From positions 992,001 through 1,056,000 of the forward strand of contig NZ_JACVAM010000001.1 in assembly GCF_014851865.1 (NCBI RefSeq): a stretch of 64,000 nt of DNA, in the 5' to 3' direction. Under the pieces are notes generated by a model. That model did not search any database, was not told the origin of the DNA, and saw only the letters and a list, made by a program, of their open reading frames with translations. This DNA comes from Pseudomonas sp. PDM16 (lineage in GTDB: Bacteria; Pseudomonadota; Gammaproteobacteria; Pseudomonadales; Pseudomonadaceae). Position 1 is the first letter of the stretch; each line of letters begins with the position of its first letter. The position numbers were made by a program, and so were the translations under genes. Of this stretch, positions 26,862 to 34,943 are shown piece after piece.

Positions 26862-27779
26862 ATGCGTCAGGTTTTAGTGGTCCACTACTCACAAACCGGC
26901 CAGCTGGACCGTCTGGTCCAGTCGGTATGCGCTCCTCTCGAGAAAAGTGCCGGTGTGCAAGTCGACTATCTGCGACTGCAGCCCGCGCAACGCTTTCCGT
27001 TCCCCTGGCCTTTCCTGGGATTCTTCCGCATCTTTCCTGAAACGGTACTGATGCAGCCTCAGCCGCTGCAACCGCTGCAGGTGGATGCCGGAAAGCGCTA
27101 CGACCTGGTGATCCTCGCCTACCAGGTATGGTTCCTCTCGCCGTCGATGCCGGTGACCAGTTTCCTCGCTTCGCCGGAGGCCGCACGGCTGCTCAAGGAC
27201 ACCCCGGTGGTGACCCTGATCGGCTGCCGCAACATGTGGCTGATGGCCCAGGAGAAGGTCAAGGCGCGCCTTTCCCAGCTGGGTGCGCGGCTGGTCGACA
27301 ATATCGCCCTGACCGATGCCTGCGGCACCGCCGCCAGCTTCCTGGCCACCCCGCTGTGGATGTTCACCGGCCGGCAGAAACCCTACTCCTGGGTGCCGCG
27401 TGCCGGCATCGAGGAAAGCGAGATCGTCGCCGCCAGCCGCTTTGGCGAGGCCATGGCGCAGCGCCTGAGCGCCGACCAACTGCCTGTTGAGCAGCCCATG
27501 CTCAAGGGCCTCGGTGCCGTGCGTATCGACGAGAAGCTGATCGGCAGCGAGAAGGTCGGCAACCGCAGCTTCCAGCTATGGAGCCGCCTGCTCTCGGCAC
27601 TTGGCCCGCAGCAGAGCCGTCGCCGTGGTGCCGGACTGGTGGTCTACATCGTCTTCCTGATCTGCCTGATTATCACCGTGGTGCCACTTGGCGCCCTGCT
27701 CAAGAAACTGCTGGCTCCGCTGTCCAGGGATCGGACTCTGCGTGAAAAGGCCTACTTCGCCGGTCCCTCCGGCGAGTGA
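26862..27779 (+). CDS. DarA-like (dialkylresorcinol condensing enzyme-type) flavodoxin-fold protein
   Basis: 305 aa. The N-terminus (VLVVHYSQTGQLDRL) reads like a flavodoxin/NADPH:quinone reductase phosphate-binding loop. A C-terminal membrane helix (GLVVYIVFLICLIITVVPLG) tethers the protein to the membrane. Homologues named DarA act with the KAS III-like DarB in joining two beta-keto acyl units into 2,5-dialkylresorcinols or decorating aryl polyenes. Here the next gene is a KAS III homologue, but no acyl carrier protein, oxidase or polyene genes follow. The actual product is unknown. First gene of a four-gene operon. Confidence 0.75.
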   Translation: MRQVLVVHYSQTGQLDRLVQSVCAPLEKSAGVQVDYLRLQPAQRFPFPWPFLGFFRIFPETVLMQPQPLQPLQVDAGKRYDLVILAYQVWFLSPSMPVTSFLASPEAARLLKDTPVVTLIGCRNMWLMAQEKVKARLSQLGARLVDNIALTDACGTAASFLATPLWMFTGRQKPYSWVPRAGIEESEIVAASRFGEAMAQRLSADQLPVEQPMLKGLGAVRIDEKLIGSEKVGNRSFQLWSRLLSALGPQQSRRRGAGLVVYIVFLICLIITVVPLGALLKKLLAPLSRDRTLREKAYFAGPSGE

Positions 27780-27798
27780 AGTGACCCGAGGATTCAAC

Positions 27799-28956
27799 GT
27801 GGCCAACCCTGTTTTCATCAATCGTATCAGTGCCTATCTGCCGTTCGACCCAGTGGACAACGAGCAGATGGAGGAGCGCCTCGGCCTGGTCGGTGGTCAG
27901 CCGTCGAGGGCCCGTCGCCTGGTGCTCAAGCGCAATGGCATCCAGAACCGTCATTACGTGATCGACCCGGCCAGTGGCGAGCCGGCGATGAACAATGCGC
28001 AGATCAGCGCCGAGGCGATTCGCGGTCTGCAGGGGCCTGGTTTCGATCTGGAGGAGCTGGATTGCCTGGTAGCCAGTACCTCGTCGCCGGACCAGACCAT
28101 GCCCGGCCACGCCGTGATGGTGCACGGCGAACTGGGCAGCCCGCCCGGCGAGGTGGTGACCACTGCCGGCATCTGCCTGTGTGGCGTCACAGCGCTGAAG
28201 TATGCCTATCTCAGCGTGGCCAGCGGCGAGAGCCGCAACGCCGTGGCCTGTGGCTCGGAAGTCGCCTCCACGCTGATGCAGGCGCGCAACTTCGATGCCG
28301 AGTACGAACGCCGTACCGAGGAGTTGGAGAGCCACCCTGAGATAGCTTTCGAGAAGGATTTCCTGCGCTGGATGCTTTCCGACGGTGCCGGCGCGGTGTG
28401 GCTGCAAGGCCAGCCCAACGCCCGTGGCCTGAGCCTGCGCATCGACTGGATCGACATCCTGTCCTTCGCCGACCAGATGCCGCCCTGCATGTACGCCGGC
28501 GCCGAGATGGAGGAGGGTGGCCTGACCGGCTGGAGCCGCTTCGACGCCGCCGAGCGCAACCATCGCTCGGTGATGGCGATCAAGCAGGACGTCAAACTGC
28601 TTAACGACAACATCGTGCGTGTCACCGTGGTCGAGGCGCTCAGGCGCATCCTGCACAAGCGTGACCTGCGCGAGGCGGACATCGACCATTTCCTGCCGCA
28701 CTATTCCTCCGAGTACTTCCGCGAGCGCCTGGCCGATGGCCTGGCCGAAGCCGACCTGCCGATTCCCCAGGAGCGCTGGTTCACCAACCTGACCAGCAAG
28801 GGCAACACCGGCGCCGCCTCGATCTTCATCATCCTTGAGGAGCTGTTCAACGGCGGCCGCCTGCGCAGCGGCGAGCGCCTGCTTTGTTACGTGCCCGAAA
28901 GCGGGCGTTTCTCCAGCGCATTCATGCATCTGACGGTGGTCGGCGATGAAGCTTGA
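27799..28956 (+). CDS. KAS III-like (DarB-type) 3-oxoacyl synthase
   Basis: 385 aa with a GTG start at 27799, chosen because GAGGA lies six bases upstream. The thiolase-fold triad is visible: Cys126 in AGICLCG, His301 in FLPHYSS and Asn336 in SKGNTGAAS. Compared with housekeeping FabH, the Cys context (GIC..GVTALKYA) and length are those of the DarB/CerJ-like outgroup that condenses or transfers acyl chains onto unusual acceptors. It lies 19 bases after the DarA-like gene. Substrate unknown; it probably takes an acyl chain from primary metabolism. Confidence 0.8.
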   Translation: MANPVFINRISAYLPFDPVDNEQMEERLGLVGGQPSRARRLVLKRNGIQNRHYVIDPASGEPAMNNAQISAEAIRGLQGPGFDLEELDCLVASTSSPDQTMPGHAVMVHGELGSPPGEVVTTAGICLCGVTALKYAYLSVASGESRNAVACGSEVASTLMQARNFDAEYERRTEELESHPEIAFEKDFLRWMLSDGAGAVWLQGQPNARGLSLRIDWIDILSFADQMPPCMYAGAEMEEGGLTGWSRFDAAERNHRSVMAIKQDVKLLNDNIVRVTVVEALRRILHKRDLREADIDHFLPHYSSEYFRERLADGLAEADLPIPQERWFTNLTSKGNTGAASIFIILEELFNGGRLRSGERLLCYVPESGRFSSAFMHLTVVGDEA

Positions 28957-29353
28957 CGAGGTTCCCCAGGATCACAGCTCCACCTACGGCGGCCACAGCA
29001 AGCTGGTCTATGCCGTGGATGCCGAGGGCCACTACCAGCGCGCGCAGAGCGATGGCTGGGATACCGAGGCCTACGCCACCCAGCTGGCCGTGGCCGAGCT
29101 GGAGGCCCAGGAGGCCGAGGCCGAGGCGGCCTGGCAGCGCGGCGAGCTGTCGCCGCTGAAATGCCTGATGTACCGCTACCGCCTGGACGAGCCGGCGCTG
29201 GCGCAGATCACCGGGCTGTTCCAGTGGCGCATCCGCCGGCATTTCCGCCCGGCCATCTACCGGCGCCTGAGCGCCGCCATCCTCGCCCGTTACGCCGAAG
29301 CCTTCGGCCTGCCGGTGGAACAACTGATCGGCTACCAGAAGGCACCGGCATGA
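28946..29353 (+). CDS. small protein with a helix-turn-helix-like C-terminus
   Basis: 135 aa. It overlaps the KAS III-like gene by 11 bases at its start, and its stop overlaps the next start as ATGA, so it belongs to the operon. The middle is an Ala/Glu-rich helix. The last 60 residues (LDEPALAQITGLFQWRIRRH, then LSAAILARYAEAFGLPVEQL) have the spacing of a Cro/C1-type HTH (LA..TGL....I.RH......L.RYA.AF). A role as DNA-binding regulator or as a helical partner of the enzymes is possible. I do not recognise a named family. Confidence 0.6.
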   Translation: MKLDEVPQDHSSTYGGHSKLVYAVDAEGHYQRAQSDGWDTEAYATQLAVAELEAQEAEAEAAWQRGELSPLKCLMYRYRLDEPALAQITGLFQWRIRRHFRPAIYRRLSAAILARYAEAFGLPVEQLIGYQKAPA

Positions 29354-30363
29354 GCAGCTTCGAACCGCATTTCCAGCACCGCCAGAGCGCCCACTGCGAG
29401 AGCGGGGTGATGGCCAGCCTGCTGACCCACGCCGGCCTGCCGATGAGCGAGCCGATGGCCTTCGGCCTGGCCTCGGGCCTGGCCTTCGCCTACCTGCCGA
29501 TCGTCAAGCTCAGCGGCATGCCGCTGATTGCCTATCGCATGCCGCCCAAGCACCTGATCAAGACCCTGAGCAAGCGCCTCGGTGCACGTCTTAACAGCCG
29601 TACCTTCGGCAACCCCGAGCAGGGCCGCCGCGAGCTGGATGCGCTGCTTGACCAGGGTCGCCTGGCCGGCTTGCAGAGCTCGGTGTTCTGGCTGCCGTAC
29701 TTCCCGCCGGAGATGCGCTTCCACTTCAATGCGCACAACCTGCTGGCCTACGGCCGTGACGGCGACGAGTACCTGATCAGCGATCCGGTGTTCGAGGAGC
29801 CGGTGCGCTGCGCCAGCGCCGACCTGCAGAAGGCGCGGTTCGCCAAGGGCGCGCTGGCGGCCAAGGGCCTGATGTACTGGCTCGACGACGTGCCGCAGGA
29901 GCAGGACTGGGAGAAGCTGATCCGCCAGGCCGTGCTCGGCACCACGCGTATCCTTGACGGCATGCCGCTGCCGTGGATCGGCATTCGCGGCATCCAGCAC
30001 CTGGCCAAGCAGGTCGAAAGCCTCGATCCGGCGCAGACCAAGTACAACCGCCTGTACCTGACCCACATCGTGCGCATGCAGGAAGAGATCGGCACCGGCG
30101 GCGCCGGCTTCCGCTTCATGTACGCCAGCTTCCTGCAGGAGGCTGGCGAGAAGATCGGCGCGGCCGAGCTGGGCGAAGCCTCGGCTCGTCTGACCGCCAT
30201 CGGCGACGACTGGCGCCAGTTCGCCTCGGCCTGCGTGCGCGCCAGCCGCAGCAAGGGCGAGGCGCCGGACTTCCGTCCCATCGCCGAAATGCTGCGTGGC
30301 ATCGCCGGCCAGGAGCGCGCGCTGATGAAGGAACTGGGCGCCTGGAGCAAGCGCAAGGGCTGA
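29350..30363 (+). CDS. BtrH_N domain protein
   Basis: 337 aa. The N-terminal HCESGVMASLLTHAG and the FNAHNLLAYGRDGDEYLISDP segment match the BtrH N-terminal domain (cysteine-peptidase-like fold, candidate Cys16 and His of AHN). A helical DUF4872-like C-terminus follows. BtrH in butirosin synthesis is an acyltransferase that moves an acyl group from a carrier protein to an amine. By analogy this could transfer the chain made by the KAS III-like enzyme, or release it. It is translationally coupled to the small HTH-like gene and closes the operon. Confidence 0.8.
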   Translation: MSSFEPHFQHRQSAHCESGVMASLLTHAGLPMSEPMAFGLASGLAFAYLPIVKLSGMPLIAYRMPPKHLIKTLSKRLGARLNSRTFGNPEQGRRELDALLDQGRLAGLQSSVFWLPYFPPEMRFHFNAHNLLAYGRDGDEYLISDPVFEEPVRCASADLQKARFAKGALAAKGLMYWLDDVPQEQDWEKLIRQAVLGTTRILDGMPLPWIGIRGIQHLAKQVESLDPAQTKYNRLYLTHIVRMQEEIGTGGAGFRFMYASFLQEAGEKIGAAELGEASARLTAIGDDWRQFASACVRASRSKGEAPDFRPIAEMLRGIAGQERALMKELGAWSKRKG

Positions 30364-30461
30364 ATCACGGCCCCGTCTGCTTCGCCGGTTGCCCTGGGTG
30401 AAGCGGCCGCGCCTGAGCCGTAAGGCCGGGGTGCGGCGGCATTAGTATTCCGGCTGTCTTG

Positions 30462-32171
30462 TTATTTTCCAGACAAAGGTGGAGTGCGCGGCGGTACCTG
30501 TCGCTTCGAACCGGTCGCTTCATAGGCCGCCGCCAGGCGTAGCAGCGTCGAGTCGTCGTAGGCGCGCCCGGCGAAGGTCAGGCCGACCGGCATGCCGATG
30601 TCTGCCATTACGCCCATCGGCACGGTGACGGTGGGCACGCCCAGGTGGCGGATGGCGAGGTTGCCATTGGCGACCCATACACCATTGCTCCACGCGATGT
30701 CGGCAGATGCCGGATTGACGTCCGCATCCGCCGGGCCGACATCGGCCACGGTGGGGAACAGCACGGCGTCGAGCCTCAGATCGTCCATCCAGTCTTCCAG
30801 GTCCAGCTTGCGGGTCTGCTCCAGGCCGCGCAGGCCATCTGGCAGTGTCTCGATCTGGTCCCAGGTCTTCAGACCGCGCTGGGCCATATTCACGTACTCG
30901 TCCATACCCGCGGCCAGGTCATCCTCGCGGTTCGGCAACGTGCCGGGGTCGTGCGGGAATATCTGCGGGCCGTCGACGTCGGCCAGACGGTTCAGCCTGG
31001 GGTCGTTATTGGCCCGCAGGAAATCGTCGAACGCCCAGCCCGATAGCTCCCACAGCTCGTCGTGCAGGAACTCCCTGGAAACGATGCCGCGGTTGAACAC
31101 GGTCGGGGCGCCAGGGCGATCACCCTCGCAGTTGGATACCAGCGGGAAATCCACCTCGACCACCTCGGCGCCGGCCGCCTCCAGGGCCTGGCGAGTGGCC
31201 TCCCAGAGGGCGATGACCGAGGCGCGGGTGTGGATGCGCTGGCCGGTTGGACCGCCGATGCCGGGTTTCTCGCTGGTGCCGGCCAGTTCATCCTTGTTGA
31301 TGAACATGCGTGGTACGCCGAAACGCTTGCCCTTGAGGGCGTCGGGCTGCGCGGCGAGGTCGAGGTAGGACGCCGGGCGTATCTCGGAAGCCCTGGGGAT
31401 CGGTACCCAGGGTTGCAGGCGCCAAAGATCGCCACGGCTGTCGGGGTCGTCGGCCACCACCACGTCGAGCACCTCCAGCAGGTCGGCCATGGTCCGCGCG
31501 TAGGGCACCACCACGTCCATGGTCGGTGTCAGTGGCCAGTTGCCGCGTACCGAGATCACTCCGCGCGACGGGGTGTAGGCGCACAGACCGTTGTTCGAGG
31601 CCGGGCCGCGGCCGCTTGACCAGGTTTCCTCGGCCAGGCCGAAGGCCGAGTAGCTGGCGGCGGTGGCGGTGCCGGCACCATTCGACGAGCCAGAGGCGAA
31701 GGGCGCGGTCAGATAGGCAGCGTTGTACGGGCTCTCGGCACGACCATAGACACCGCGTTGCATACCGCCGTTGGCCATGGGCGGCATATTGGTCTTGCCC
31801 AGGCAGATGGCACCGGCGGCACGCAAGCGCTCAATGGTGAAGGCGTCGCGCTGGGCAACCAGGTCCTTGAAGGCAGGGCTGCCGGATGCGGCAGTGAGGC
31901 CCCTGACCAGATAGCTGTCCTTGGCGGTGTAGGGAATGCCATCCAGCGGGCCGAGGGTCTCGCCGCGGGCGCGGCGGGCATCCGAAGCCTCGGCCTCGCG
32001 CAGCGCCTCGGTGTTGCGCACCACCACGGCATTGAGCCTGGTGGTTGTATCGGGGCCGTCGTAGGCATTGATCCGGGTAGCATACGCCTGGACCAACTCG
32101 ACCGCCGTGGTGTGGCCGGATTCGAGTGCTGCACGCAGCTCGGCGATGGAGACTTCGGTGACTTCGATCAT
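30462..32171 (-). CDS. amidase signature family hydrolase
   Basis: 569 aa. The catalytic Lys is in PYTAKDSYLVRG. The cis-Ser is in SGSSNGAGTATAAS and the nucleophile Ser in EETWSSGRGPAS, which replaces the common TDTGGSIRIPA; the Ser and Arg positions are kept although the loop is unusual. The fold is thus intact, with a divergent active-site loop that may alter substrate choice. There is no signal peptide. The family hydrolyses amides such as acylamides and nitrile-derived amides; the substrate cannot be predicted. It converges with the BtrH operon. Confidence 0.85.
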   Translation of the reverse strand: MIEVTEVSIAELRAALESGHTTAVELVQAYATRINAYDGPDTTTRLNAVVVRNTEALREAEASDARRARGETLGPLDGIPYTAKDSYLVRGLTAASGSPAFKDLVAQRDAFTIERLRAAGAICLGKTNMPPMANGGMQRGVYGRAESPYNAAYLTAPFASGSSNGAGTATAASYSAFGLAEETWSSGRGPASNNGLCAYTPSRGVISVRGNWPLTPTMDVVVPYARTMADLLEVLDVVVADDPDSRGDLWRLQPWVPIPRASEIRPASYLDLAAQPDALKGKRFGVPRMFINKDELAGTSEKPGIGGPTGQRIHTRASVIALWEATRQALEAAGAEVVEVDFPLVSNCEGDRPGAPTVFNRGIVSREFLHDELWELSGWAFDDFLRANNDPRLNRLADVDGPQIFPHDPGTLPNREDDLAAGMDEYVNMAQRGLKTWDQIETLPDGLRGLEQTRKLDLEDWMDDLRLDAVLFPTVADVGPADADVNPASADIAWSNGVWVANGNLAIRHLGVPTVTVPMGVMADIGMPVGLTFAGRAYDDSTLLRLAAAYEATGSKRQVPPRTPPLSGK

Positions 32172-32399
32172 GTCCTCAGCTCCTTTCGGCTAGGATGGGT
32201 GAGGGAGTCAGTCGATTTCAGGGCTTTCATGTCGGTCTTCTCGCTGGGCGGCACCGCATGCCGGCCGGATAATCCGGAGCGGTGCTGATGAGTTTCACGG
32301 GCGCACTGGCGCCGCAGAACCCTATGATGCCGCGTATCGGAAGCCGCGCCTATGGTGCTCGACCCAGGCGGGGTCCCAGGCTGACGAGGGTAGAGCCAC

Positions 32400-33137
32400 T
32401 CACAGAAAAGGGCGCGAGATCAGCTCCAGACCCAGCAGCAACAGCAGTGACAGGAAGCATCGGCGAAAGAGCGCAGGGCTGATTTTCGCTCGGATCCTCT
32501 GTCCGAACATCATTCCCACCAAAGCGGGAGCGATGGCCAACGCCGAGACGCCCAGTTGCTCAGTATCCAGGGAGCCGTGGGCGGCCAGGCCAAACGCGAG
32601 GGCGACGGTCGATACGGTGAACGACAGGCCGAGCGCCTGCACCAGTTGATCCTTGCCCAGGTTCAGTGCCTGCAGGTAGGGCACCGCCGGGATGACGAAT
32701 ACGCCAGTGGCGCCGGTGAGAACACCGGTCAGCAAACCCGCGATGGGGGAGAGCCAGGTCTCGGCCCTCCTCGGTATGTGCAAAGTAGGTGCCGCCAGTG
32801 CATAGATGGCGTACGCAACCAGGCATGCACCTAGCGCGAGCCCTGACCACTGCCCATCGACCTTGGCCATGAAGCCCGCACTGCCGAGTGTGCCTAGTGC
32901 TATCCCTGCCATCATCGGCCACAGGCGATACAGCGTCTGCAGGGCGCCGGGGCCGGCCAGCAACTGCCACACATTGGTGACGAAGGATGGAACCACCAGC
33001 AATGCTGCGGCGCTGGCGGGTGCCATCAGGCTGCCTAGCAATGCCATGGCCAGGGTGGGAAGGCCCATGCCTGTGATGCCCTTGACCAGGCCGGCAGCCA
33101 CGAAGATCAGCAGGATGCTCACGATGTATTCATTCAT
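32400..33137 (-). CDS. TSUP family (TauE/SafE) transporter
   Basis: 245 aa from ATG 33137 (MNEYIVSILLIFVAAGLVKG). It has seven to eight membrane segments, and the family-typical G..KGITGMGLP near the N-terminus is repeated as GLLTGVLTGATGVFVIP in the second half. TSUP proteins export or import small organosulfur or organic anions. A LysR-type gene is divergent with 87 bases between, the classic regulator/target layout. The upstream intergenic stretch to the amidase (32172-32399) has only a GCACCGC/GCGGTGC palindrome. Confidence 0.85.
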   Translation of the reverse strand: MNEYIVSILLIFVAAGLVKGITGMGLPTLAMALLGSLMAPASAAALLVVPSFVTNVWQLLAGPGALQTLYRLWPMMAGIALGTLGSAGFMAKVDGQWSGLALGACLVAYAIYALAAPTLHIPRRAETWLSPIAGLLTGVLTGATGVFVIPAVPYLQALNLGKDQLVQALGLSFTVSTVALAFGLAAHGSLDTEQLGVSALAIAPALVGMMFGQRIRAKISPALFRRCFLSLLLLLGLELISRPFL

Positions 33138-33224
33138 GCCTCCATTGGAGCTGGCACCTGTACCGGTGCACAATGCGGTTTTCTCGCTTTAGCCTTCGGC
33201 ATTTCCGAAGGCCAGGAGTAGCTG

Positions 33225-34145
33225 GTGCGGCTGGATGTAGCGGATCTTCGGCTCTTTCTCTGCATAGTCGATGCCGGGAGCATCACGCGTGGTGCATCCG
33301 ACGCGAACCTTTCACTCGCCTCCGCCAGCGAGCGGCTGCGCAATATCGAGGTCGATGCGGATGTCCCGCTGCTGCGTCGCCACCCACGCGGCATTGCGAC
33401 CACTGAGGCGGGAGAGGCGCTGGCGCACCATGCTCGTCTGATCCTTCGCCAACAAGCTCTGCTTCGAGGCGAGCTGGCGGCCTTTGCGGCCGGAGAGCGC
33501 GGCACGCTCCACCTATATGCCAATACCTCGGCGCTGACGAGCTTCCTGCCTTCCCGGCTCGCGCCGTGGCTGGCCGAGCGGCCCGGACTGCATGTCGAGC
33601 TGAAGGAGCGGGCCAGTAACGAGATTGTTCGAGCTATCGGCGCAGGCCTCGCCGAAGCCGGCATCGTTTCCGACGCCGTCGAGGCTGCGGGGCTGCGGCT
33701 GGAGCCCGTGGCCAAGGATCATCTGGTGCTGATCGCGCCGCCCGGGCACCCCGTCGTTCGCCTGGGCTGTGCCCGCCTGGCCGATCTACTCGGCGAAGCA
33801 TTCGTCGGCATGTCTCCCGGAAGCGCGCTGCAGGATCATCTCGATGAGCATGCGAGGTCGGCTGGCCGACCGCTGCAGTTGCGCATTCGCATGAAAACCT
33901 TCGAAGGCCTGTGTGAAATGGTCGCTCAAGGCGTGGGCCTCGGTATCGTTCCGCAGGGTATCGCCCTTCGCTACCGGCGTCGCTACGGCTACCAGGTACT
34001 GACCCTGGACGAGGAGTGGGCACGCAGGCGCCTGTGCCTGTGTTTCCGTGACTGGGACACCCTGGCGCCGCCCATGCAGAGCCTGCTTGCCTGCTTGTCT
34101 GGCCGTCGCCCTGCAGGCCTCAGGGCGCAAACCCGTCCGTCATGA
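33225..34145 (+). CDS. LysR-type transcriptional regulator
   Basis: 306 aa with a GTG start at 33225 and AGGAG nine bases before it. The N-terminal winged HTH (DLRLFLCIVDAGSITRGASD, then ERLRNIE) is followed by the periplasmic-binding-protein-like effector domain starting near residue 90. It most likely controls the divergent TSUP transporter in response to the exported or imported anion. The helix-turn-helix is slightly unusual in having DADVPLLRRHPRG instead of ...GVxLFxRxxRG. Confidence 0.88.
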   Translation: MRLDVADLRLFLCIVDAGSITRGASDANLSLASASERLRNIEVDADVPLLRRHPRGIATTEAGEALAHHARLILRQQALLRGELAAFAAGERGTLHLYANTSALTSFLPSRLAPWLAERPGLHVELKERASNEIVRAIGAGLAEAGIVSDAVEAAGLRLEPVAKDHLVLIAPPGHPVVRLGCARLADLLGEAFVGMSPGSALQDHLDEHARSAGRPLQLRIRMKTFEGLCEMVAQGVGLGIVPQGIALRYRRRYGYQVLTLDEEWARRRLCLCFRDWDTLAPPMQSLLACLSGRRPAGLRAQTRPS

Positions 34146-34220
34146 TCCGATGGCTTGCAGGCTGAGCCATCCGACGATGAAGAAGAACACGGCCCCGAGG
34201 AGGGCAAGAATGAGCATCAT
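34140..34220 (-). CDS. possible 26-residue membrane peptide
   Basis: ATG 34220 opens a frame coding MMLILALLGAVFFFIVGWLS plus a six-residue tail, a single clean membrane helix. The stop at 34140 overlaps the end of the LysR gene on the other strand. A Shine-Dalgarno is not convincing. Such peptides are often missed; whether it is translated is uncertain. Confidence 0.35.
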   Translation of the reverse strand: MMLILALLGAVFFFIVGWLSLQAIGS

Positions 34221-34334
34221 GTCCGTGTCTCGATATTGAGCTGCCTCGTGCAGTGACACCTGGAGCGGCCTTCAAACGGCATTGTGTCGTGGTTGGCGCA
34301 GACCGATCCGAGGCGATGTCCATGGGGCTGCCGC

Positions 34335-34616
34335 TCAGTGCTGCTCATGCGATTTCTCCGCGTAGGGCGGATATTGATCGCCCGGTGCTCTTCGCTGCTC
34401 CAGCGGATTGGAGTCCGTATCCGGGATGCGAGGGGGCGTCGGCGGATCTATCTGTGGATCGGTCAGGTCGGGAGAGTCCGGGTCGAAATCCAGCTCTCCA
34501 TCGGGTCGAGTGGGCTTGTCGTGAGCCTTGTGCGGGTAACCGCACAAACCCTTATCATCGTGCACCTGAATATGGTGCCAGCTTGCGCTTCGGGTGTTTT
34601 CAGGGTGCGATTTCAT
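34335..34616 (-). CDS. small acidic Pro/Asp-rich protein (possibly DUF6021-like)
   Basis: 93 aa from ATG 34616 with GGAG upstream. The first part has VHDDKGLCGYPHKAHDKPT; the centre is a low-complexity run of Asp, Pro and Thr (LDFDPDSPDLTDPQIDPPTP). The composition predicts a disordered soluble protein. It resembles short hypothetical proteins annotated in Pseudomonas as DUF6021; I am not sure of that name. Codon use and the start signal support a real gene, while the overlapping frames on the plus strand look like shadows. Confidence 0.6.
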   Translation of the reverse strand: MKSHPENTRSASWHHIQVHDDKGLCGYPHKAHDKPTRPDGELDFDPDSPDLTDPQIDPPTPPRIPDTDSNPLEQRRAPGDQYPPYAEKSHEQH

Positions 34617-34943
34617 GATCGTCTCCGCTGCCGGCCGTTGGCTTCATCGGGCCGCCGTTCGGTATCCGTTTTCCGAGCCGTTTCCGCCTCGGCTGTTTTC
34701 GTAGAAAGGTTCGAGCTTGGATTTGTCTCTCCCGAAACCCTCGATGGTCCTGGGCGGCGCTCTGTCGGGGCGTGTCTTTGGCTGTCTGCGCGCTACGGGG
34801 TTTCTCTGCGTCGCCCTTGAGTGGATGCCCGGAGGCGCAGGAAGGTTTCAGTCAATTGGCTCGTGCTCGATCTCCCCGGATGCTGGGGGCCAGCCTCTCC
34901 GGCAATGGGCCGGGAAGAAGTGCGAACGTGCAGGGGGACCGTG
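34617..34943. other. gene-free stretch before the hybrid kinase
   Basis: About 330 bases that I read as leader or promoter DNA between the divergent small acidic gene and the kinase. Overlapping frames here lack family resemblance and ribosome sites. No clear operator or RNA structure was found by eye. Confidence 0.5.

Noticed and set aside
34284..34820. 178-codon plus-strand frame upstream of the hybrid kinase
   Set aside because: Arg/Ser/Val-rich translation without family similarity, overlapping the better supported minus-strand small acidic protein.
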